Below are positions 48,283-60,300 of a DNA stretch of 64,000 bases, piece by piece. The position numbers and the translations under genes were made by a program. This DNA comes from Pseudomonas sp. GD03919 (lineage in GTDB: Bacteria > Pseudomonadota > Gammaproteobacteria > Pseudomonadales > Pseudomonadaceae). The stretch's first letter is position 1; each line of letters opens with the position of its first letter. The stretch covers positions 1-64,000 of the forward strand of contig NZ_CP104582.1 of assembly GCF_029814935.1 (NCBI RefSeq), given 5' to 3'. The notes below the pieces were generated by a model. It saw only the letters and a program-made list of their open reading frames with translations. It was not told where the DNA came from and made no database searches.

Positions 48283-49401
48283 ATGTCCATACCCTCTCCG
48301 CTTTCTTTCTCCATCTCACCTGCTGAGCTCGAAGCCCGTTTGCGACTGCATCTGCTGCCGGAGCTGGGGCCGCGACGCTTTCGCAAACTGCTGAGTGCCT
48401 TCGACAGCGCTTCGGCGGCGCTCACTGCACCGGCCAGCGCCTGGCGGGCGTTGGGCTTGCCTGCCATCTGTGCCGAGCAGCGGCGCAGTGAGAGCATCCG
48501 CGAGCAGGCGCGCGCGGCGCTGCAGTGGCTGGATGAGCCTGATCAGCAGGTGCTGATGTGGGACGATCCAGCTTACCCTGCCCTGCTTGCCGAGTTGGCG
48601 GATGCACCGCCGCTGCTGTTCGTCGCTGGCGATCCCGGTGTGCTGGAGGCACCGCAACTGGCCCTGGTCGGCAGTCGGCGCGCTTCGCAGCCCGGTCTGG
48701 ATAATGCGCGCGCGTTCGCCAGCAGCCTGGCGGGCGGTGGTTTCGTCATCACCAGTGGCCTGGCGCTGGGCATCGACGGCGCCGCGCATCAGGGCGCGCT
48801 GGACGGCGGCGGCAAAACGATTGCCGTGCTGGGCACCGGCTTGCAGTGCCTGTATCCACGCCGGCATGTGCGGCTGGCGGCGCAGATCATCGAGCAAGGC
48901 GGTGCGCTGGTCTCCGAGCTGCCGCTGGACTGTCCGCCACAGGCGAGCAACTTTCCCCGGCGTAACAGGATCATCAGCGGCTTGTCATTGGGTGTGCTGG
49001 TGGTCGAGGCCAGTCCCTCCAGTGGCTCGCTGATCACCGCACGCCTGGCCGCCGAGCAGGGGCGCGAGGTCTATGCCATTCCTGGCTCCATCCACCATCC
49101 CGGCGCGCGTGGTTGCCATCAACTGATTCGCGATGGCGCCACCCTGGTGGAAAGCATCGAGCATATCCTCGAAGCCCTGCGTGGCTGGCAGGCGCCCACT
49201 GTCGAATCCCAGGTGGGGGCACCTGCTGGCCGTATCGAGCATCCATTGTTGGACTTGCTGCATGCCGCGCCGCACAGCACCGAAGCATTGGTGCAGGCCA
49301 GCGGTTGGCCGCTGGCGCAGGTGCTGGCGGCCCTGACCGAGCTAGAACTCGACGGGCTGGTCTGCAACGAAGCGGGCCGCTGGTTGGCGCGCAGTCGTTA
49401 A
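48283..49401 (+). CDS. dprA: DNA-processing protein DprA
   Basis: DprA protects incoming single-stranded DNA during natural transformation and loads RecA. The 372-residue product has an N-terminal SAM-like region (LLPELGPRRFRKLLSAF), the Rossmann-like domain with GSRRASQPGLDNARAFA, SGLALGIDGAAHQGAL and FPRRNRIISGLS, and a C-terminal winged helix (LLDLLHAAPHSTEALVQASG). The ATG at 48283 follows GGAGGAG. tsaC follows in the same direction. Confidence 0.94.
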   Translation: MSIPSPLSFSISPAELEARLRLHLLPELGPRRFRKLLSAFDSASAALTAPASAWRALGLPAICAEQRRSESIREQARAALQWLDEPDQQVLMWDDPAYPALLAELADAPPLLFVAGDPGVLEAPQLALVGSRRASQPGLDNARAFASSLAGGGFVITSGLALGIDGAAHQGALDGGGKTIAVLGTGLQCLYPRRHVRLAAQIIEQGGALVSELPLDCPPQASNFPRRNRIISGLSLGVLVVEASPSSGSLITARLAAEQGREVYAIPGSIHHPGARGCHQLIRDGATLVESIEHILEALRGWQAPTVESQVGAPAGRIEHPLLDLLHAAPHSTEALVQASGWPLAQVLAALTELELDGLVCNEAGRWLARSR

Positions 49402-49476
49402 CCGCCTGTTGAGGCCGTGGCAGGCAATGATGGGCTTGGATAGACTGCCGGCCATCAGTTCCGCAGGAGACAGGTG

Positions 49477-50034
49477 ATGGCCAGCAACTGGCAGATACAG
49501 CAAACGGCGCGAGTGGTACGTGAGGGGGGCGTGATTGCCTATCCGACCGAGGCAGTCTGGGGCCTGGGTTGCGATCCGTGGAACGGCGAGGCGGTGGATC
49601 GCTTGCTGGCGCTCAAGGAGCGGCCCATGCACAAGGGGCTGATTCTGGTGGCTGATGACATCGAACAGTTCGACTTCCTGCTCGCTGATCTGCCCGAGAT
49701 TTGGCTGCAGCGTTTGGCCGGCAGCTGGCCTGGTCCGAATACCTGGCTGGTGCCACATCAGAACCGTCTGCCCGAGTGGGTTACCGGTGAGCACGACACC
49801 GTGGCCCTGCGCGTCAGCGATCATCCGCTGGTTCGCGCGCTGTGCCGCTACACCGGGCCGCTGATCTCCACCTCGGCCAACCCGGCAGGGCGCCCTTCGG
49901 CGCGTTCACGCTTGCGCGTCGAGCAGTACTTCCCCGCTGAGCTGGACAAGGTGCTCGGCGGCGCCCTGGGCGGGCGCAAGAATCCCAGCCTGATCCGCGA
50001 CCTGCGTACGGGCGATGTGATTCGCCCGTCCTGA
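49477..50034 (+). CDS. tsaC: Threonylcarbamoyl-AMP synthase TsaC (YrdC/Sua5)
   Basis: TsaC makes threonylcarbamoyl-AMP for the t6A modification at position 37 of ANN-decoding tRNAs. The 185-residue product has the Sua5/YrdC fold: [29 protein letters not shown] and [14 protein letters not shown]. The ATG at 49477 has AGGAG seven bases upstream; a GTG one codon earlier is less well spaced. Length equals the P. aeruginosa protein. Confidence 0.95.
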   Translation: MASNWQIQQTARVVREGGVIAYPTEAVWGLGCDPWNGEAVDRLLALKERPMHKGLILVADDIEQFDFLLADLPEIWLQRLAGSWPGPNTWLVPHQNRLPEWVTGEHDTVALRVSDHPLVRALCRYTGPLISTSANPAGRPSARSRLRVEQYFPAELDKVLGGALGGRKNPSLIRDLRTGDVIRPS

Positions 50035-50059
50035 TCACGTGCCCGGCTCGCTCGACTTC

Positions 50060-50113
50060 GTAGCCCGGCTGCTGTCCGGGGGGGGCGGGACAGGCCCCGG
50101 ATTTCGGGCTACG
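50060..50113. repeat. REP-type palindrome between convergent tsaC and qor
   Basis: gtagcccggctgctgtccggg ... ccccggatttcgggctacg. Confidence 0.8.
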
Positions 50114-50118
50114 GGCTC

Positions 50119-52150
<2,032 letters not shown>

Positions 52151-52160
52151 GCTTTTTCGC

Positions 52161-52215
52161 GTAGCCCGGATGCAATCCGGGGCACTTATCGACCGCTCCC
52201 GGATTTCGGGCTACG
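52161..52215. repeat. REP-type palindrome
   Basis: gtagcccggatgcaatccgggg ... ctcccggatttcgggctac. Confidence 0.82.
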
Positions 52216-52224
52216 AATTTTCTT

Positions 52225-52309
52225 GTGGGAGCTGCGCCCCGCAGCGAATGACGGCGGCGTGTGCTACCGAGGCAAAGCAAAGGCTTCGCCCCGAGGCGGG
52301 GCTCCTACA
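52225..52309. repeat. REP-type palindrome, GC-rich type
   Basis: gtgggagctgcgccccgcagcg ... cgccccgaggcggggctcctac. Same general type as the core of the 130-bp repeats at 12639 and 58491. Confidence 0.75.
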
Positions 52310-52353
52310 GGACGGCGTCAGTTTCGTAGTTTTCTACCGTTACAGGACTTTCC

Positions 52354-53175
52354 ATGGATCGCTACTGCGTCTTCGGCAACCCCATCGGCCACAGCAAGTC
52401 ACCGCTGATCCACCGGCTGTTCGCCGAACAGACCGGCCAGGCATTGACCTACGACGCGCGCCTGGCGCCGCTGGATGATTTTGTCGGTGATGCCCGCGCC
52501 TTTTTCACCGAAGGCCTGGGTGGCAACGTCACCGTGCCGTTCAAGGAAGAGGCTTTTCGCCTTTGCGACGAGCTCACCGAGCGCGCCCGCCGCGCCGGTG
52601 CGGTCAATACCCTGAAGAAGCTGGCCGACAGCCGCTTGCTCGGCGACAACACCGATGGTGCCGGCCTGACCCGCGACCTGCAGGACAACGCCGGTTTCAG
52701 CCTGGCCGGCAAACGTGTCCTGATCCTCGGTGCCGGTGGTGCCGTGCGCGGTGTGCTTGAGCCCTTCCTGGCCCAGAAGCCGGCGGTGCTGGTGATCGCC
52801 AACCGCACCGTGGCCAAGGCCGAGCAACTGGTGCGTGAATTTGCCGACCTCGGCCCACTGGTGGCCACCGGCTTCGACTGGATCGACGCGCCGGTGGACC
52901 TGATCGTCAACGGCACGTCCGCCAGCCTCGGGGGCGAGCTGCCACCGATTGCGCCGAGCCTGATCCAGCCCGGGCATACGGTCTGCTACGACATGATGTA
53001 TGCCAAGGAGCCGACCGCCTTCAACCGCTGGGCGGCCGCACAGGGTGCGGCACGTTGCCTCGATGGCCTGGGCATGCTGGTCGAGCAGGCCGCCGAGGCC
53101 TTCGAGCTGTGGCGTGGCGTACGCCCGGACACTGCGCCAGTGCTGGCCGAGTTGCGCCGTCAACTGACGGGCTGA
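52354..53175 (+). CDS. aroE: Shikimate dehydrogenase (NADP+)
   Basis: AroE reduces 3-dehydroshikimate in aromatic amino acid synthesis. The 273-residue product has the shikimate-binding [14 protein letters not shown] and [10 protein letters not shown] (catalytic Lys), NTDGAGL, and the NADP Rossmann motif [15 protein letters not shown] with NRTVAKA. Last gene of the block syntenic with P. aeruginosa. Confidence 0.96.
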   Translation: MDRYCVFGNPIGHSKSPLIHRLFAEQTGQALTYDARLAPLDDFVGDARAFFTEGLGGNVTVPFKEEAFRLCDELTERARRAGAVNTLKKLADSRLLGDNTDGAGLTRDLQDNAGFSLAGKRVLILGAGGAVRGVLEPFLAQKPAVLVIANRTVAKAEQLVREFADLGPLVATGFDWIDAPVDLIVNGTSASLGGELPPIAPSLIQPGHTVCYDMMYAKEPTAFNRWAAAQGAARCLDGLGMLVEQAAEAFELWRGVRPDTAPVLAELRRQLTG

Positions 53176-53184
53176 GGGGGCGCG

Positions 53185-53541
53185 ATGACGGATACTGCGC
53201 CGCCGAGAATCAAGGGCTACCACGCCCACGTCTATTACGACGCCGCTACGCTGCCGCAGGCACGCGCCCTGTGCGAGGCAGCGGCGCAGCGCTTCACGCT
53301 GAAAATGGGGCGTCTGCATCAGCAACTCGTCGGGCCACATCCTTGCTGGAGCTGCCAGCTGGCCTTCCGTCCCGAGCTGTTCGCCGAATTGTTGCCCTGG
53401 CTGATGCAACACCGCGCAGGACTCGACGTACTGGTACACCCGATCACCGGTTTCGAGCTGCGCGATCATCGTGACTGGGCCTTGTGGCTGGGGCGTTCGC
53501 ATCCTCTCGATCTCAGCGTGCTGGATGCCGACGAGGCCTGA
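53185..53541 (+). CDS. DOPA 4,5-dioxygenase family protein
   Basis: The 118-residue product has the DOPA-dioxygenase-like fold: GYHAHVYYD at the N-terminus with the first His pair, LHQQLVGPHPCWSCQLAF in the middle and LDVLVHPITGFELRDHRDWA with further His residues. The fungal and plant members open catechol rings; the bacterial role is unknown. It begins 9 bases after aroE and ends one base before the photolyase fragment. Confidence 0.85.
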   Translation: MTDTAPPRIKGYHAHVYYDAATLPQARALCEAAAQRFTLKMGRLHQQLVGPHPCWSCQLAFRPELFAELLPWLMQHRAGLDVLVHPITGFELRDHRDWALWLGRSHPLDLSVLDADEA

Positions 53542-53880
53542 CGCCGCTGTCTGGCTGGCAATGGCTGTCTCTCGGCCCGGCGCGTGGTGGCCGAGTTGCA
53601 ACGCCACGAGTCGCAATACGGGCGCAACGATTCCACGCACTGGTTATGGGTGGAGTTGCTCTGGCGCGATTTCTTCCGCTGGACGCTGGTGCGCCATGGC
53701 AGTGCCTTGTTCAAGGCCGGCGGGCTGAAGGGCGCTGCCCGCACGCCGCACAACTGCGATGAGCGTTTCCAGCACTGGTGTGCCGGGCGTACCGGCATGC
53801 CCTTCGTCGATGCCAACATGCGCTATCCACGTCTGGAGCAGATACCGGAGACCTGGCGGCTCTATCTGCCGGTCGTCTAA
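53542..53880 (+). pseudogene. Fragment of a photolyase/cryptochrome-DASH gene
   Basis: The open codons contain GCLSARRVVAELQRHESQYG, NDSTHWLWVELLWRDFFRW, FKAGGLKGAA and FVDANMR, all from the FAD-binding helical domain of CRY-DASH/photolyases. The N-terminal photolyase domain and the part after VDANMR are missing, and no start is available in front of it. The fragment ends at a junction with an oppositely oriented GGDEF tail. It is a deletion scar. Confidence 0.8.
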
Positions 53881-53883
53881 CCC

Positions 53884-53948
53884 CGTCAGCTCGACCCGGT
53901 TGCGTCCTTCGGTCTGGGTACGGTAGAGCGCCTTGCCGGCGCATTCGA
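53884..53948 (-). pseudogene. C-terminal scrap of a GGDEF (diguanylate cyclase) gene
   Basis: Read on the minus strand the bases encode AGKALYRTQTEGRNRVELTG, which resembles the last helix of GGDEF domains (ALY-A-K-GRNRV). Nothing upstream continues the domain. The remaining bases up to 54124 contain no recognisable gene. Confidence 0.5.
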
Positions 53949-54124
53949 AGGAAAAAGAGCGACAGATTTATTGATGACGCAGGGCCGTCAGCCAAAAACA
54001 AATCTGTCTGCCTTTTGCTGGCGAGCGGTTCCACCCCACCGAGTTCAGCGTTTACGGCGTCGGCTGCCACGAGCCGGGCCAGAAAGCGTCACTTACCGGT
54101 GCAGGACAGCGCCAGTGCACCGCG

Positions 54125-54856
54125 TCACAGGCCATGGCGTAAACGTATCGCCGTGACCAGGTCGGCACGCTCTGCGAGGAAGCGATTGAACGCCTCGATC
54201 AGTTGCCGATGGCGAATGCTCGACAGGTAGTAGTGATCTTCCACATGCGGCAGCGTCGGGTCGTAAACCAGGCTGTCCGTCGCCATGCCCATCTGCCCGA
54301 GATGGTGCGCCACCACCTTGGGGTTGAGGTAGACCGCATCGACGCGGTCGCTGCTGGCCATGCGCAGCAGGGATTCGATCTGGTTGGCCTGAATCAGATG
54401 GATGCGTCCGGCGTGGATCTCCGTCAGGTAAGGCCAGGGTGTAAAACCGTTCTGCGTGCCGAGCCGCTCGATGCGCTGCATGCCCTGACCCAGGTGTTGC
54501 GGCTTGAGCAGAATACCGTCGACGTAGGGTGCAGCCGGATGGCTGTAGTGGAGGGTATGGCCAGTTTTCTGATCGGCGTTCCACTGTGGATGGTCGGGGA
54601 ACTTCAGGTCGACCCGGCCTGCGAGATAATCATTGAGCAAACGCCGCACCGGCAACGGTGTATAGACGAAACGATAGCCATGCTCCGCGGCGAAGGCGTC
54701 CAGCAGATCACGGGCATAGCCACGGTACTCGCCCTCCACCACTTCGGAATAGGGCGCATAAGGCTGCAGTTGGACGCCGACGCGAATCTCTTCCAGGGCC
54801 AGGACGGGCATTGCGCACAGGAACAGGCCAAGCAGCAGGGCAGAGCATCTTTTCAT
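54125..54856 (-). CDS. Periplasmic solute-binding protein, family 3
   Basis: The 243-residue product has a signal peptide (KRCSALLLGLFLCAMPVLALEE) and the bacterial solute-binding family 3 fold: RVGVQLQPYAPYSEVVEGEY, YARDLLDAFAAEHGYRF, and a Pro-rich middle. No permease or ATPase gene is adjacent, so it may be an orphan sensor or binder, as many Pseudomonas members are. The ATG at 54856 starts the signal peptide; the frame extends 22 codons further. Ligand unknown. Confidence 0.82.
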   Translation of the reverse strand: MKRCSALLLGLFLCAMPVLALEEIRVGVQLQPYAPYSEVVEGEYRGYARDLLDAFAAEHGYRFVYTPLPVRRLLNDYLAGRVDLKFPDHPQWNADQKTGHTLHYSHPAAPYVDGILLKPQHLGQGMQRIERLGTQNGFTPWPYLTEIHAGRIHLIQANQIESLLRMASSDRVDAVYLNPKVVAHHLGQMGMATDSLVYDPTLPHVEDHYYLSSIRHRQLIEAFNRFLAERADLVTAIRLRHGL

Positions 54857-54980
54857 GATGGGCAAGATCTCGCAGGCAGCGAACAAGCGTTGGCTTCGGT
54901 AACCATAGCTGCGTCTCTGCACCCGTTCAAAGTTTCCGTGCTGCCCTGAGCAGGCGAACCCCGTTACCTGATCGCGGGGC

Positions 54981-56426
54981 TCAGAGAATCGGCGAAATCA
55001 GCCGTGCCACGCGCATGCCCAGTTGCTGCAGGCGGTGCAGGTTACGCTGGTCGGCATTGACCAGTTCGCGCGAGCGGCTGAAGTCGTCTTCCAGCATGGT
55101 GGCGACCTGGGCGTTGAAGCCCTCGTCGAAGGTCAGCAGGCTGACCTCGAAATTCAGGCGGAGCGAGCGATTGTCGAGGTTGGCGCTGCCCAGCACGCAG
55201 GCGTCGTGGTCGATCAGCAGCGCCTTCTGATGCAGGAAGCCCGGTTGGTAGCGGAACACCCGCACGCCGGCGCGCAGCGCCTCGAAGGCGTACAGGCTGG
55301 AAGCAGCGAAAACGATGCGGTGGTCCGGGCGCGCCGGCAGCAACAGACGCACATCGACGCCGCGCATCACGGCCAGACGCAGCGCGGCGAACAGCGCCTC
55401 GTCGGGCACGAAATAGGGACTGCTCAGCCACACCCGCTCGCGCGCGGCGTGAATCGCTTCGACGAACAGCAGCGAACAGGTTTCCTGCGCGTCGGCCGGG
55501 CCGCTGGCGATCACCTGACAGAGCTGGCCAGGTTCGTCCTGCTTGCTTGGCAGCAGCAGGGGTGGCAGCGCCTGGCAGGCCCAGTACCAGTCCTCGGCGA
55601 AGGCTTCCTGCAGGCTGGCCACCACCGGTCCGCGCACTTCGACGTGGGTGTCGCGCCAGGGCGCCAGGGGCGGTTTCTGCCCGAGGTATTCGATGCCGAC
55701 GTTGAGCCCGCCGAGAAAGCCGACCTCACCGTCGACCACGACGATCTTGCGGTGGTTGCGGAAATTCAGCTGAAACCGATTGAACAGGCCGGCGCGTGTA
55801 GGGAAGGCATGCACCTGTACGCCGCCCCGGCGCAGGCGATCGATAAAGGTGGCCGACAGCGCATGACTGCCGACGCCGTCGTACAGCACATGCACCTGTA
55901 CACCCGCAGCGGCGCGCTCCAGCAGCACGTCGCGCAGACGCCGGCCGAGGCTGTCGTCACGGATGATGAAGAACTGCAACAGGATCACCTGCTGGGCGCT
56001 GGCCAAGGCTGCGAAGATCGCCGCGAAGGTGGCTTCGCCATCGATCAGCAGTTCGACGCGGTTGCCGGTCAGCCCCGGCAAATGCGACAGACGCGGCAGC
56101 GCGCGCAGGCGCTCGTAGGCCGGCGACAGATGCGCGGCCTTGGCTTCTTCGACCCAGGGGCGCCAGTCCTGTGCGGCCATAGCGTGGTGCATTTGCTTGT
56201 CGGCCTGGCGCCGCGCCTTGACGTAGGCATCGAAGCGGCTGCGGCCGAAGATCAGGTATGGCAACAGCGTCAGGTAGGGCATGAAGAACAGCGAGAGGCC
56301 CCAGGCCAGCGCGCCCTGGGCGGTGCGCACGGTCAGTACGGCATGGATGGCGGCCAGCACGCCCAGCGCGTGGACACCGGCGATGAGATAGGCGAACAGA
56401 TGGGGAATGCCGAAATCCACAGGCAT
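54981..56426 (-). CDS. cls: Cardiolipin synthase
   Basis: Cls condenses two phosphatidylglycerols into cardiolipin at the inner membrane. The 481-residue product has two N-terminal membrane segments ([40 protein letters not shown]) and two phospholipase D HKD motifs: [17 protein letters not shown] near residue 225 and [20 protein letters not shown] near residue 400. Full length. Cardiolipin content often rises under osmotic stress. Confidence 0.94.
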   Translation of the reverse strand: MPVDFGIPHLFAYLIAGVHALGVLAAIHAVLTVRTAQGALAWGLSLFFMPYLTLLPYLIFGRSRFDAYVKARRQADKQMHHAMAAQDWRPWVEEAKAAHLSPAYERLRALPRLSHLPGLTGNRVELLIDGEATFAAIFAALASAQQVILLQFFIIRDDSLGRRLRDVLLERAAAGVQVHVLYDGVGSHALSATFIDRLRRGGVQVHAFPTRAGLFNRFQLNFRNHRKIVVVDGEVGFLGGLNVGIEYLGQKPPLAPWRDTHVEVRGPVVASLQEAFAEDWYWACQALPPLLLPSKQDEPGQLCQVIASGPADAQETCSLLFVEAIHAARERVWLSSPYFVPDEALFAALRLAVMRGVDVRLLLPARPDHRIVFAASSLYAFEALRAGVRVFRYQPGFLHQKALLIDHDACVLGSANLDNRSLRLNFEVSLLTFDEGFNAQVATMLEDDFSRSRELVNADQRNLHRLQQLGMRVARLISPIL

Positions 56427-56712
56427 GCAGGCTCTTCCTTTGCACAGGTCGTGTGCTACTGACTACGGCGGTTGCAGAGCGTTCTGCATGCATCCTGCCA
56501 TGGTGTTTCGCAGTGTGGCAGTGCCAGGCATATCGCCATGTGCCAGGGAATTATTCAGCTATTTCATGTGTCTGTAATTTTTGGTGAGCCAAATTCATGT
56601 GCTACCCTTGTCGGTTCGACCCGCTTGTGGGTCGTCTTTAATTGGATGAGGGCATCCGTCCTGTTCACGTTCGGCTTAGCGAGCCCACAACACATCAAGG
56701 AGTACGCCACGT
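56427..56712. other. Control region between cls and the BCCT transporter
   Basis: No gene is present. A hairpin CGACCC-GCTTGT-GGGTCG followed by TCTTTAATT (56616-56641) stands about 70 bases before the transporter start and may be a leader structure or weak attenuator. AT-rich promoter-like sequence lies around 56545-56600. GGAG (56699-56702) serves the transporter ATG. Confidence 0.5.
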
Positions 56713-58380
56713 ATGGGAAACGTCCCTTCACATGACACGACCCCGTCATCCACAGCACAGACCCACGAAGGCATCCCGGCGCCAACCGGCGAAGCCAACC
56801 TGATCGACACCGACTACGTCATCGGTCAGGACAACATCAAGGGCCAGTTCGTCCTTTCCCTCGACATTCACGGCAAGGTTTTCACCATCTCCGCGATCGT
56901 CGCGGTGATTTTCGTGATCCTCGCCCTGGCCCTACAGAACCAGATCGAGCCGCTGTTCAGCGGGCTGCGCGACTGGCTCACCCACCACATGGCCTGGTTC
57001 TTCATCGGCGCCGCCAACATCTTCGTCATCCTCTGTATAGGTCTGATCCTTTCGCCACTGGGCAAGGTGCGTATCGGCGGCAAGGACGCGACTCCCGACT
57101 ACACCTACATGGGCTGGTTCTCCATGCTGTTCGCTGCCGGTATGGGTATCGGTCTGATGTTCTACGGTGTGTCCGAACCCATGTCGCACTACAGTTCGGC
57201 GATGGGCGGCATCACCGTCGGTGAGGACGGTGTGCGCACCGACTGGGCACCACTTGGTGGCGCCGCCGGCAACGCCGAAGAAGCCGTGCGCCTGGGCATG
57301 GCCGCGACCATCTTCCACTGGGGCCTGCACCCCTGGGCGATATACGCCATTGTCGCGCTGGCGCTGGCGCTGTTCTCATTCAACAAGGGCCTGCCGCTGT
57401 CGATCCGCTCGATCTTCTACCCGATTCTCGGTGAGCGCGTCTGGGGCTGGCCGGGGCATATCGTCGACATCCTCGCGGTGTTCGCCACCCTGTTCGGTCT
57501 GGTCACTTCGCTGGGTTTGGGCGCGGAGCAGGCGGCTGCGGGTTTGGAGTACCTGTTCGGCATCCCGGCCACGGACACTACCAAGGTACTGCTTATCGTC
57601 GCCATCACCCTGATTGCCCTGGCCTCGGTGGTTGCCGGCCTCGACAAGGGGGTCAAGCGCCTGTCGGAGATCAACATGGGCCTGGCCATGGCCCTGCTGC
57701 TGTTCATCATCATCGCCGGGCCGACCCTGGCGATCTTCACCGGCTTCTTCAAGAACCTCGGCGCCTACCTGCAGTACCTGCCGGCGTTGTCCAACCCGGT
57801 CGGCCGTGAAGACGCCAACTTCAGCCAGGGCTGGACCGCCTTCTACTGGGCCTGGTGGATCAGCTGGTCGCCTTTCGTGGGCATGTTCATCGCCCGCGTC
57901 AGCCGTGGCCGCAGCGTGCGTGAATTCCTCGTTGCCGTGCTGCTGGTGCCGTCGCTGGTCTCGGTGCTGTGGATGACCGCCTTCGGTGGCACCGCGATCA
58001 ACCAGTTGCTGGTCGATGGTTTCACTGGCGCGCAGGAAGCCGGCCTCGAGCTGAAGCTGTTCAGCATGCTCGGTGAAATGCCGCTGACCGGTATCACCTC
58101 GTTCATCGGCATCGTGCTGGTGGTGGTGTTCTTCATCACCTCGTCGGACTCCGGCTCCTTGGTGATCGACACCATCACCGCGGGCGGCAAGGTCAACGCG
58201 CCGGTACCGCAGCGCGTGTTCTGGGCCAGCATCGAGGGCGTGATCGCCATCGCCCTGCTGCTCGGTGGCGGCCTGGTGGCGCTGCAGGCCATGGCCGTGT
58301 CGACGGGCCTGCCGTTCACCATCGTGCTGCTGGTGGGTTGTATCTCGATCGTCAAAGGCCTGATGAGCGAGCCGCGTTAG
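56713..58380 (+). CDS. BCCT-family betaine/choline/carnitine transporter
   Basis: The 555-residue product has twelve predicted membrane segments. GMGIGLMFYGVSEP (the GxGxG form found in sodium-coupled members such as BetP) and WWISWSPFVGMFIARVSRGR in segment 8 carry the substrate-binding tryptophans. After the last segment only a few residues remain (GLMSEPR), so the long C-terminal osmosensing extension of some BetT proteins is absent. Substrate could be choline, betaine or ectoine; proximity to sdaA suggests betaine/choline use, but this is inference. Confidence 0.9.
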   Translation: MGNVPSHDTTPSSTAQTHEGIPAPTGEANLIDTDYVIGQDNIKGQFVLSLDIHGKVFTISAIVAVIFVILALALQNQIEPLFSGLRDWLTHHMAWFFIGAANIFVILCIGLILSPLGKVRIGGKDATPDYTYMGWFSMLFAAGMGIGLMFYGVSEPMSHYSSAMGGITVGEDGVRTDWAPLGGAAGNAEEAVRLGMAATIFHWGLHPWAIYAIVALALALFSFNKGLPLSIRSIFYPILGERVWGWPGHIVDILAVFATLFGLVTSLGLGAEQAAAGLEYLFGIPATDTTKVLLIVAITLIALASVVAGLDKGVKRLSEINMGLAMALLLFIIIAGPTLAIFTGFFKNLGAYLQYLPALSNPVGREDANFSQGWTAFYWAWWISWSPFVGMFIARVSRGRSVREFLVAVLLVPSLVSVLWMTAFGGTAINQLLVDGFTGAQEAGLELKLFSMLGEMPLTGITSFIGIVLVVVFFITSSDSGSLVIDTITAGGKVNAPVPQRVFWASIEGVIAIALLLGGGLVALQAMAVSTGLPFTIVLLVGCISIVKGLMSEPR

Positions 58381-58490
58381 GCGGGCTACCCCCGCATCCG
58401 GCGCTTGGCGCCACCTTCTCCCAAGGGAGAAGGGCATCGAGGAGAGCGTCGCTGTGTCCCTCTCCCATTTATGGGAGAGGGACAGGGTTG

Positions 58491-58618
58491 CCGATTAGAT
58501 AAGGCCGCCAAAGTGGCCTTTCGTAGGAGCCCCGGGGCGAAGCTTTTCAATTGCGCATCGCCCTGGTTCGCGGCGGGGCGCCGCTCCTACGCATTCGCAG
58601 CGTTGACGCTTAACTGAC
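58491..58618. repeat. About 130-bp interspersed repeat, copy 2
   Basis: This is a copy of the repeat at 12639-12770: agataaggccgccaaagtgg, gtaggagccccggggcgaagc, caattgcgcatcgccctgg, ggcggggcgccgctcctac, cttaactgac. It lacks about 7 bases of the GC-rich stretch of copy 1. It stands between the convergent BCCT and sdaA genes. Confidence 0.75.
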
Positions 58619-58674
58619 CGGCATCAGGGTGAGAGGGGGTTTTCAACGCCCGATCATCGCCCCCTGCCACACAC

Positions 58675-58712
58675 AAAAACGCCGCGAACCTGTCAGGGTT
58701 CGCGGCGTTTTT
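58675..58712. terminator. Bidirectional terminator between the BCCT gene and sdaA
   Basis: AAAAACGCCGCGAACC ... GGTTCGCGGCGTTTTT around a five-base centre; A- and T-runs on both sides let it end transcription from either direction. Confidence 0.9.
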
Positions 58713-58730
58713 GTATCTGGCGGTCGTGCA

Positions 58731-60119
58731 TCAGCACTCGATGATGTTCACCGCCAGGCCGCCACGGGCGGTTTCCTTGTACTTGGTCAGCATGTCGGCG
58801 CCGGTTTCGCGCATGGTCTTGATCACCTTGTCCAGGCTGACGTAGTGCGAGCCGTCGCCGTACAGCGCCATGCGTGCGGCGTTGATGGCTTTGACCGAAG
58901 CGATGGCGTTGCGCTCGATGCAGGGGATCTGCACCAGGCCGCCGACCGGGTCGCAGGTCAGGCCCAGGTGGTGCTCCATGCCGATTTCGGCGGCGTTCTC
59001 GACCTGCTCGGGCGTGCCGCCGAGCACCGCGCACAGTGCGCCGGCGGCCATCGAGCAGGCCACGCCGACTTCACCCTGGCAGCCGACTTCGGCGCCGCTG
59101 ATCGAGGCGTTTTCCTTGTAGAGGATGCCGATGGCGCCGGCAGTCAGCAGAAAATCGATGATGCCGCGCTCGCTGGCGCCGGAAATGGCGTTGGCGTAGT
59201 AGTGCAGCACCGCCGGGATGATGCCGGCGGCGCCGTTGGTCGGCGCGGTCACCACGCGGCCCCCGGCGGCGTTCTCCTCGTTCACCGCCAGTGCCCAGAG
59301 GTTGACCCAGTCGAGCATGCGCAGCGGGTCCTCCAGGTAACTGCGCTGGAAGCCGCCCAACTTGCGCGCCAGAATCGCCGCGCGGCGGCGCACCTTGAAG
59401 CCGCCAGCGAGAATGCCCTCGGTGCGGCAGCCTCGCTCCACGCAGGCCTGCATCACCTTCCAGATCTCCAGCAGGCCGGCTTCGGTCTCTTCGTCGCTGC
59501 GCCAGTGGCGTTCGTTACGGCGCATGATTTCGGCGATGCCAATGCCGTGTTCGCGGCTCAGGCGCAGCAGATCGGCACCGCTGCGAAACGGCAGCGGCAG
59601 GCTGGTGGCGTCCGGAGCGATGACTTTGTGCTTGGAACCGTCGGCGAGAATCGCCTCGCTGACCACGAAACCGCCGCCCACCGAATAATAGGTGGCCTCG
59701 TGCAGCTGGATGCCGGCGGCGTCGAAGGCGGCGAAGCGCAGGCCGTTGGCGTGCAGCGGCAGCGCCTTGCGGAACATCTTCAGGTCGGCCTTCTCGTCGA
59801 AGGCGACGGCGTGCTTGCCGGCCAGGACGATGCGCTTGTCGCGGCGGATGGCCTCGATGTAGCCGGGTACCTGATCGACGTCGACGGTATCCGGCTCGTA
59901 GCCGCTGAGGCCGAGCAGCACCGCCTTGTCACTGCCATGGCCCTTGCCAGTGGCGCCCAGCGAGCCATACAGCTCGGCGGCGACGCGGGTCACCTGCGGC
60001 ATGTGGCCGTGGTTTTCCAGGGCGTGGGTGAACAGAGCGGCCGCGCGCATCGGGCCGACGGTGTGGGAGCTGGAGGGACCGATACCGACTTTGAACAGGT
60101 CGAAAACGCTGATAGCCAT
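58731..60119 (-). CDS. sdaA: L-serine dehydratase (iron-sulfur, single chain)
   Basis: The enzyme deaminates L-serine to pyruvate with a 4Fe-4S cluster. The 462-residue product joins the beta domain ([20 protein letters not shown]) and the alpha domain ([37 protein letters not shown]) with the cluster cysteines. The ATG at 60119 starts the family N-terminus MAISVFDLF. Divergent from a LysR gene, its probable regulator. In P. aeruginosa a serine dehydratase accompanies betaine-catabolic genes, feeding serine from betaine into pyruvate. Confidence 0.95.
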   Translation of the reverse strand: MAISVFDLFKVGIGPSSSHTVGPMRAAALFTHALENHGHMPQVTRVAAELYGSLGATGKGHGSDKAVLLGLSGYEPDTVDVDQVPGYIEAIRRDKRIVLAGKHAVAFDEKADLKMFRKALPLHANGLRFAAFDAAGIQLHEATYYSVGGGFVVSEAILADGSKHKVIAPDATSLPLPFRSGADLLRLSREHGIGIAEIMRRNERHWRSDEETEAGLLEIWKVMQACVERGCRTEGILAGGFKVRRRAAILARKLGGFQRSYLEDPLRMLDWVNLWALAVNEENAAGGRVVTAPTNGAAGIIPAVLHYYANAISGASERGIIDFLLTAGAIGILYKENASISGAEVGCQGEVGVACSMAAGALCAVLGGTPEQVENAAEIGMEHHLGLTCDPVGGLVQIPCIERNAIASVKAINAARMALYGDGSHYVSLDKVIKTMRETGADMLTKYKETARGGLAVNIIEC

Positions 60120-60300
60120 GGCGAGATTCTTCTTCTGTGGGCGCGGCTGAAACCGGGTTTCAGCGATGCCTGTATGTGGGTGAACCACGCGCCCGGTTCA
60201 GCGCGTGTGGATATTTCTATCTAAGGCCGGCCATATCATTATGTATACTGATTTATTTTTAACCTATTCGTTAGCGACCCTTAACTATTGAGAGCGCGTC

